Shown here: piece after piece, positions 59,655 through 64,000 of the stretch
Layout: each line of letters begins with the position of its first letter
Numbering within the stretch: the stretch's first letter is position 1
Assembly: GCF_021023135.1 (NCBI RefSeq)
Contig: NZ_PGFV01000003.1
Location: forward strand, 1-64,000
Source: Brevibacterium sp. CCUG 69071
GTDB lineage: Bacteria; Actinomycetota; Actinomycetes; Actinomycetales; Brevibacteriaceae
Direction of reading: 5' to 3'
DNA length: 64,000 nt
The notes under the pieces: generated by a model
Seen by the model: only the letters and a program-made list of their open reading frames with translations
What the model was told of the DNA's origin: nothing
Databases searched by the model: none
Position numbers and translations under genes: made by a program

Positions 59655-60623
59655 CTATGCAAGACTGCGCACTGCGGCAGCGTAGGACCCCTGTTCTGAA
59701 TACGCACTGTCGATGATTCTGTTCCACTCTCCGAGCGAGGACCTGCACGCCTCAACTAGTTGGCTCGCCGCGGTACTCAGCCCGGTTGAACGATGCAGAA
59801 TGCCGAACGACGATTTCACTATCGGTGAGGTCTCGTAAATCTGCGCACCACTCCGGCAAGCGTCCATAGCCATACGTAACGGCAAGAACGTGAACATTTC
59901 GCCATGCATTACGAATGACAGCTGCGTCAGGCGATTGGGTACAACGGCGTGAGGGGAGAATTTCGGGTTCGCGCCGCCCAATACTGCCGAAACCATGGTG
60001 TTCTCCATGTTCGCAAGGTGCGAAACCACAATCGGAATGTCGGGCAGCTCATCGACTGAAATGAGCCCGTTCGAATCGGCAATTCCCCGGAGTTCCTGAT
60101 TGTTCGGTGGTCCGACCAACAGAAGCCTCTGTGTGGAAAGCTCTTCATGGACGAGGCTGTCGTTGTGTTCTATCGGAAACGAGCTGAATCCCATTTCCGA
60201 CTGTCCATTTTCCACTGCTGAGACGAGCCCCGTCGAACTCTGCTCTTCGGAAAACACGAAGTGGAAGTTCCGGTGCCGCCGGATGTATTCGGAGGCCCAG
60301 GAGACAACTGCATCGCTCGACAGCTCGGGCATGGTCGAAATTGTCACGACTCCTGTCCGAGCGTCCTGTATCTCTTTCGCACGGTCAGAAAGGGCGAGAA
60401 CGCCGCCGAGGGTGTTTCTGGCATCTGGAGCGAGTGCCAGTCCTGCGGTACTCGGGATGAGTCTTCGGCCGGTTCGCACGAACAGCTCCACGTTGAGCTC
60501 ACGCTCCAAGGCACGAAGTGCCTGGGATATCGTCGGTTGCGCTACGTGCAGGGCCTGTGCGGCGCGCCCGACCCCACCATGGTCAATGACGGCGATGAAG
60601 TACTCGAGTTGCCTCAGTTCCAT
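59655..60623 (-). CDS. LysR-family transcriptional regulator of the acyl-CoA cluster
   Basis: A 322-residue LTTR with the N-terminal winged helix (LEYFIAVIDHGGVGRAAQALHVAQPTISQALRALE pattern, residues 5-40) and an effector domain of the usual two lobes. It is placed between two blocks of leftward acyl-CoA genes, all transcribed in its own direction, and is probably the local activator. Its base composition is a little more AT-rich than its neighbours. Inducer unknown. Confidence 0.9.
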   Translation of the reverse strand: MELRQLEYFIAVIDHGGVGRAAQALHVAQPTISQALRALERELNVELFVRTGRRLIPSTAGLALAPDARNTLGGVLALSDRAKEIQDARTGVVTISTMPELSSDAVVSWASEYIRRHRNFHFVFSEEQSSTGLVSAVENGQSEMGFSSFPIEHNDSLVHEELSTQRLLLVGPPNNQELRGIADSNGLISVDELPDIPIVVSHLANMENTMVSAVLGGANPKFSPHAVVPNRLTQLSFVMHGEMFTFLPLRMAMDACRSGAQIYETSPIVKSSFGILHRSTGLSTAASQLVEACRSSLGEWNRIIDSAYSEQGSYAAAVRSLA

Positions 60624-60696
60624 TTCCTACCCCAGTCTTTGCCACAGTGAGTCTCGATTTTCCCAGATCAATCTCCGGATCCAGCTATTGGAACTC

Positions 60697-61935
60697 TCAA
60701 CGTCGGTCGATGCGGTAGGAGTCCGGGAGACGATCGTGCAAGCGTGATTCTTTGGCCATTGCGCGACCAAGGTTCCTGCGGTGCACGGGAGACGAGCCTT
60801 CATAGATCCTCAATGCCCGCACGTCTCGCCACATCCTCGGTACCGGATGACGGCCGACTATGCCTTCTCCGCCCAACAGCTGCACACAAGTGTCTGCGAC
60901 CTGGCTTGCCATCTCGGTACAAAAGAGTTTCGCTGCCGAGATCCGATGCCGTGGAACCTTTCCTAAGTCAAAGGCGATTGCGGCTTCGAGAGTGAGCGCA
61001 CGCCCTGCCTCCAGCTGGGCAAAGCATGCACCGAGACTGTCTTGCACGACTCCGAGTTCGGCTAGCGATCCTCCGAACTGGTGCCTGGAGTTGACATGGT
61101 GGGCAGTCTCTTCGAGCATTCGGGCCGCTTGACCCACCGCTGTCGCGGCGACGTGGAGGCGGGCATGATTGATACCGCGAAGTGCCATCTGCATCCCGTT
61201 GCCTTCAACACCACCGACAAGAGCTGAGTCAGGGACCCGCACTTCAGCGAGTTCGATCTCCCCGACAGGCGCCTCGGCGTGACCGTTCATGGTATCGGCC
61301 GCTCTTGTACTGACACCTGGAGTATCACGGGGCACGAGGAATGTACTGATTCCTTCTGTTGTCCGTGCGAAGATGAAAAGCAGGTCTGCCCAAGCAGCGT
61401 TCGTGATGAACCGCTTGCTACCGTTGAGAAGCCACTCATCACCGACTCGAACCGCGCGGGTCTGCAGCGATTGTGCATCAGATCCAGCTTCCGGTTCGGT
61501 CAGCCCAAAAGCAGTGACCGTCTCTCCAGCCGCCATAGACGGCAACAGGGACTCCTGCTGTTCCTGTGTTCCGTGGTCGATGAGCCCTTGAGAGCATAAT
61601 CCGATCACGGTAGAGAATCGCGAGCGATAGACCAGCGAGGCACGGGTGAATTCCAGGGTCAGCCGCACCTGCTCTTCCATCGACCAGCCGAGTCCTCCCG
61701 ACTTTCGCGGAATGGAGATGCCGAATAGCCCGGCATCGATCATGCGATTAAGGATTCTCTGCGGTACCGCTCCCGCGGCGACGAGCTCTTCCTCACCCGG
61801 AATAAGCACCTCGGAAGTTAGTTCGGCGATATGCGCGAGATATCGATTAAAACTCATCGATTTGACGGCAGGATCGATCATTAGGTTCCACTCCGGTCTT
61901 TTGTTCTGAGGTTCGTAGTCGTTGGATTGGGTCAC
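60697..61935 (-). CDS. Acyl-CoA dehydrogenase 3 (divergent)
   Basis: A 412-residue acyl-CoA dehydrogenase, longer and more divergent than the other two. FGLTEPEAGSD and LLGGEGIVGRHPV match the two signatures. The base Glu is in IYEGSSPVH, where the usual EIQ tail is changed to PVH. The GTG start overlaps the stop of the second CaiB gene by four bases, so the two are coupled: CoA is first attached, then the acyl-CoA is oxidised. The substrate is unknown. Confidence 0.9.
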   Translation of the reverse strand: MTQSNDYEPQNKRPEWNLMIDPAVKSMSFNRYLAHIAELTSEVLIPGEEELVAAGAVPQRILNRMIDAGLFGISIPRKSGGLGWSMEEQVRLTLEFTRASLVYRSRFSTVIGLCSQGLIDHGTQEQQESLLPSMAAGETVTAFGLTEPEAGSDAQSLQTRAVRVGDEWLLNGSKRFITNAAWADLLFIFARTTEGISTFLVPRDTPGVSTRAADTMNGHAEAPVGEIELAEVRVPDSALVGGVEGNGMQMALRGINHARLHVAATAVGQAARMLEETAHHVNSRHQFGGSLAELGVVQDSLGACFAQLEAGRALTLEAAIAFDLGKVPRHRISAAKLFCTEMASQVADTCVQLLGGEGIVGRHPVPRMWRDVRALRIYEGSSPVHRRNLGRAMAKESRLHDRLPDSYRIDRR

Positions 61936-63104
61936 TGAACCGGTGACGGCGCACTGGCAGGTACAGAATGGGTCGAGGCATTAGTTGTCGGCGCTGAGCC
62001 CACCGCAGGTGCCCGACCATGCGCAACGGATCTCTTACCGTCGAACACGACAGGCAAGCTCGGGAGTCCTGCTGCCTGTGCGCCTTGCTCGCCGCGAAGA
62101 TCGATGTTCGTAAGCAGGTTGCTGGCGATGAGATCCGGATCGCCGATAATCTCGTCAAGCGTCCGGATCCGACCGCAGACGATCCCTGCCGAGCGGAGGA
62201 GGTCGATAGCCTGGGCAGTGGTCAGATGGCCAAATGCGGCATGGAGGATGTCGAGCATACTCTCTCGGTTGGCCACACGCTGCGGGTTCGAGATGAAACG
62301 GGGATCAACAGCAAGTTCGGGACGTTCGAGTACATTGCATAGTGCTTCCCACTTCGAACGAGTGTAGGCCGAGACGACGATCTCACCGTCAGATACTGTA
62401 ATGACGTCCGCCGCAGGTGCGGCCGTTGGCTGACCGTTGCCTTTTCGCCGTGGAGAGTTTCCAGTCATCGCGTACTCGGCCCACTGCACTGCCTGGGCAT
62501 GGACTGTTGCCTCCATGAGCGAGGTCTCTACCAGAATGCCCCGACCAGTCGTATTCCGTTCCAGAATCGCAGCGAGGATTCCGGTTGTCAGCGAATGCGA
62601 TGCGAGCACGTCTGACACTGCGAAACCGGCCCGCTGTGGCTGCCCTTCGGCTTCACCAGTAACCCCCATGATGCCGAATTCTGCTTGCGCCATGATATCG
62701 AGGCCGGGTGTCTCTCGGTTTGGCCCTCGCCGCCCGAAACCAGAGGCGACACCACATATCAGACGTGGATTGAGTTCTGAGACCGAATCCCAGTCGACAC
62801 CGAGCTTCCGCGCTGTGCGCGGGAGGAAATTGTGGATAAGCACATCGGCAGAGGCAATGAGCGTCTGAAGCTGCGCGCGATCGTCTTCGAGAGTGAGATC
62901 GAGCGCAATACTGTCTTTGCCGCGGTTGCACGCTTCGACGATTGCCTCGCCGAAGACACCAATCGTTCGTGCCTGCTCGCCGGTTGGCGCCTCGATTTTG
63001 ATCACACGTGCACCGAGGTCTGCGAGGTTCTGCCCCGCCATCGGCGCGGAGATGTACTGGCCTAAGTCAAGAACTGTCAGGCCTTGGAAGGCGGTGAGGC
63101 TCAT
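61932..63104 (-). CDS. CaiB/BaiF family CoA transferase 2
   Basis: A 390-residue class III CoA-transferase (formyl-CoA:oxalate transferase-like). It opens GLTVLDLGQYISAPMAGQNLADLGARV, and the catalytic Asp lies in the GLDIMAQAE stretch near residue 150. The C-terminal 40 residues are Ser/Ala/Pro-rich and probably disordered. It differs clearly from the Mct-like gene at 54907. It likely transfers CoA to the acid imported by the MFS carrier next to it, feeding dehydrogenase 3. Acid identity is unknown. Confidence 0.9.
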   Translation of the reverse strand: MSLTAFQGLTVLDLGQYISAPMAGQNLADLGARVIKIEAPTGEQARTIGVFGEAIVEACNRGKDSIALDLTLEDDRAQLQTLIASADVLIHNFLPRTARKLGVDWDSVSELNPRLICGVASGFGRRGPNRETPGLDIMAQAEFGIMGVTGEAEGQPQRAGFAVSDVLASHSLTTGILAAILERNTTGRGILVETSLMEATVHAQAVQWAEYAMTGNSPRRKGNGQPTAAPAADVITVSDGEIVVSAYTRSKWEALCNVLERPELAVDPRFISNPQRVANRESMLDILHAAFGHLTTAQAIDLLRSAGIVCGRIRTLDEIIGDPDLIASNLLTNIDLRGEQGAQAAGLPSLPVVFDGKRSVAHGRAPAVGSAPTTNASTHSVPASAPSPVQ

Positions 63105-63145
63105 AAGGGTCCTTTCGATATTCGCGTGTACTGAATTTCACGGGT

Positions 63146-64000
63146 TCATTCGCGCGCGGTAGGCGCCTGCCCCATATCCTTGGAGTCGGCGGACAGTGAT
63201 TCACAGCCGGCGGCCCGCAAGCGGCCTTCTCGCCGGGCGGTGATCGTCAGAAGCACACGACGAGACCGTTCGGGGTCGAGCAGGTAGCCACCGATGAGCG
63301 CGCAGATGACAATTGCGACACCTGCAACTTGGAAAGCAAACGAGTAACCGTGTTGGACGGTGTCTGAACGATCGACGATGATGCCCACAACATAGGGTGC
63401 GAGGATTCCGGCGACGCTGTAGACGGCGATGATGCAGCCGAAAAAGCCGACTCGATGCTTTGCTGGCAAGAAATCCGAAGCTCCGGCAAAAGCCGTTGAA
63501 AAGGCCACACTGTTGATTGAGAAGGCACAGACTACGAGTACAAGTTGTGGCCAACCATGGTCGATCCCGCTGAAAGTTATAAGGCAGACTCCGGCGAAGA
63601 TGAGAAGGACTGCCGTGAGATAGCTGCGAGCCACTTTCGAGGTGAATCCCTTGGTCAGCAGCCACCCGGATATGGCTCCTGATGATATGAGCACAACGAC
63701 TGCACATGCGTAGGGGATTGTGACGAGAACTCCGGTCGCCTCCTGTGAGTACCCAAGACCTTCATGCATGAACACAGGAAGCCACGAAGTCTTGAGTGAG
63801 GTGATGATATACCCACCGAAACTCAGAATCGCGAGACCCCAGAAAGATCCAAGCCGGAAATAGGTGTAGAAAGGAACTCGAATATCCTCGTTCGCATCAG
63901 TGTTTTCCTCCCGACCAGCGAGAAGGGCCCGCTCGCTTTCGGGGAGCCGAGAATTGAACATCTGCAGACGTCCTCGGTTTGTCATCAGCCATATAAGTAC
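63146..64000 (-). CDS. MFS transporter, C-terminal part (gene continues past the window end)
   Basis: The frame stays open through 64000, so this is the 3' two thirds or so of a major-facilitator gene. About six membrane helices are visible, from LGSFWGLAILSFGGYII on, with a long polar stretch before them that fits the central loop. The C-terminal tail is basic and rich in Arg. It runs toward the second CaiB gene, 41 bases away, and probably imports the acid that the cluster degrades. The missing N-terminal half prevents finer assignment. Confidence 0.82.
   Translation of the reverse strand, partial: VLIWLMTNRGRLQMFNSRLPESERALLAGREENTDANEDIRVPFYTYFRLGSFWGLAILSFGGYIITSLKTSWLPVFMHEGLGYSQEATGVLVTIPYACAVVVLISSGAISGWLLTKGFTSKVARSYLTAVLLIFAGVCLITFSGIDHGWPQLVLVVCAFSINSVAFSTAFAGASDFLPAKHRVGFFGCIIAVYSVAGILAPYVVGIIVDRSDTVQHGYSFAFQVAGVAIVICALIGGYLLDPERSRRVLLTITARREGRLRAAGCESLSADSKDMGQAPTARE

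Noticed and set aside
1..64000. CRISPR arrays, tRNA or rRNA genes, insertion sequences
   Set aside because: I found no regularly spaced identical repeats of CRISPR size, no cloverleaf-compatible stretch, and no transposase or terminal inverted repeats. The two tandem arrays have periods of 16 and 22 bases without spacers.

Overview
The window reads as chromosome of a high-GC actinobacterium. A Micrococcales member close to Brevibacterium is my best guess. The grounds are strong G/C bias at third codon positions, the gene complement (Lgt, DmdR/IdeR-type iron box, WYL regulators, copper amine oxidase, CHY zinc-finger protein) and many ATGA/GTGA start-stop overlaps. The genus is an inference. 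I see no rRNA, tRNA, CRISPR array or transposase.

Layout. 0-3.4 kb: lgt, then an iron-siderophore pair (binding lipoprotein plus siderophore-interacting reductase) behind an iron box. 3.4-8.1 kb: nitrogen and amine metabolism, with two PLP aminotransferases, a cupin and an FAD amine oxidase-like gene broken by one in-frame TGA. 8.1-11 kb: a repeat protein, a small exporter operon and a MerR regulator with a textbook 19-bp-spacer target promoter. 11-14.3 kb: small housekeeping-type genes (HAD dehalogenase, SRPBCC, VOC, NTF2-like). 14.3-16.1 kb: three leftward genes encoding two paralogous secreted precursors, whose C-terminal cores share the same six-cysteine spacing, plus a tiny two-helix membrane protein. 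This looks like a bacteriocin locus. 16.3-23.1 kb: a large SNF2 helicase, then an AT-richer accessory stretch (DUF4041/GIY-YIG-like protein, coiled-coil partner, XRE-nucleotidyltransferase fusion).

23.3-30.8 kb: CDF metal exporter, YdeI protein, WYL regulator divergent from a VOC protein, CHY zinc finger, DUF2891, aspartase and a flavin monooxygenase. 31-37.4 kb: a LysR gene divergent from a five-gene catabolic operon (RidA, DUF1028, M20 amidohydrolase, MHS-type permease, aldehyde dehydrogenase). 37.5-43.3 kb: TetR regulator divergent from an amine permease and primary-amine oxidase, followed by a strong terminator and a His-rich membrane protein. 43.3-48.3 kb: RidA and WYL regulator around a palindromic operator, a decayed CHY gene, an amidohydrolase and a POT peptide transporter.

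48.4-54.7 kb is a clearly AT-richer island: a C5 DNA methyltransferase, a PD-(D/E)xK (DUF3883-like) protein, an SNF2-type helicase, a ParB-like protein and a winged-helix/HNH-like protein. I read it as a restriction-modification-like defence island. 54.9-64 kb is all leftward acyl-CoA metabolism: two CaiB/BaiF enzymes (one very like 2-methylfumaryl-CoA isomerase), a MaoC/mesaconyl-CoA-hydratase-like protein, three acyl-CoA dehydrogenases, a LysR regulator and a truncated MFS gene at the window edge. Together they suggest breakdown of a branched C5 dicarboxylic acid.

The best candidates for something undescribed are the paired six-cysteine precursors (14.3-16.1 kb) and the methyltransferase/ParB/SNF2/nuclease island (48.4-54.7 kb).
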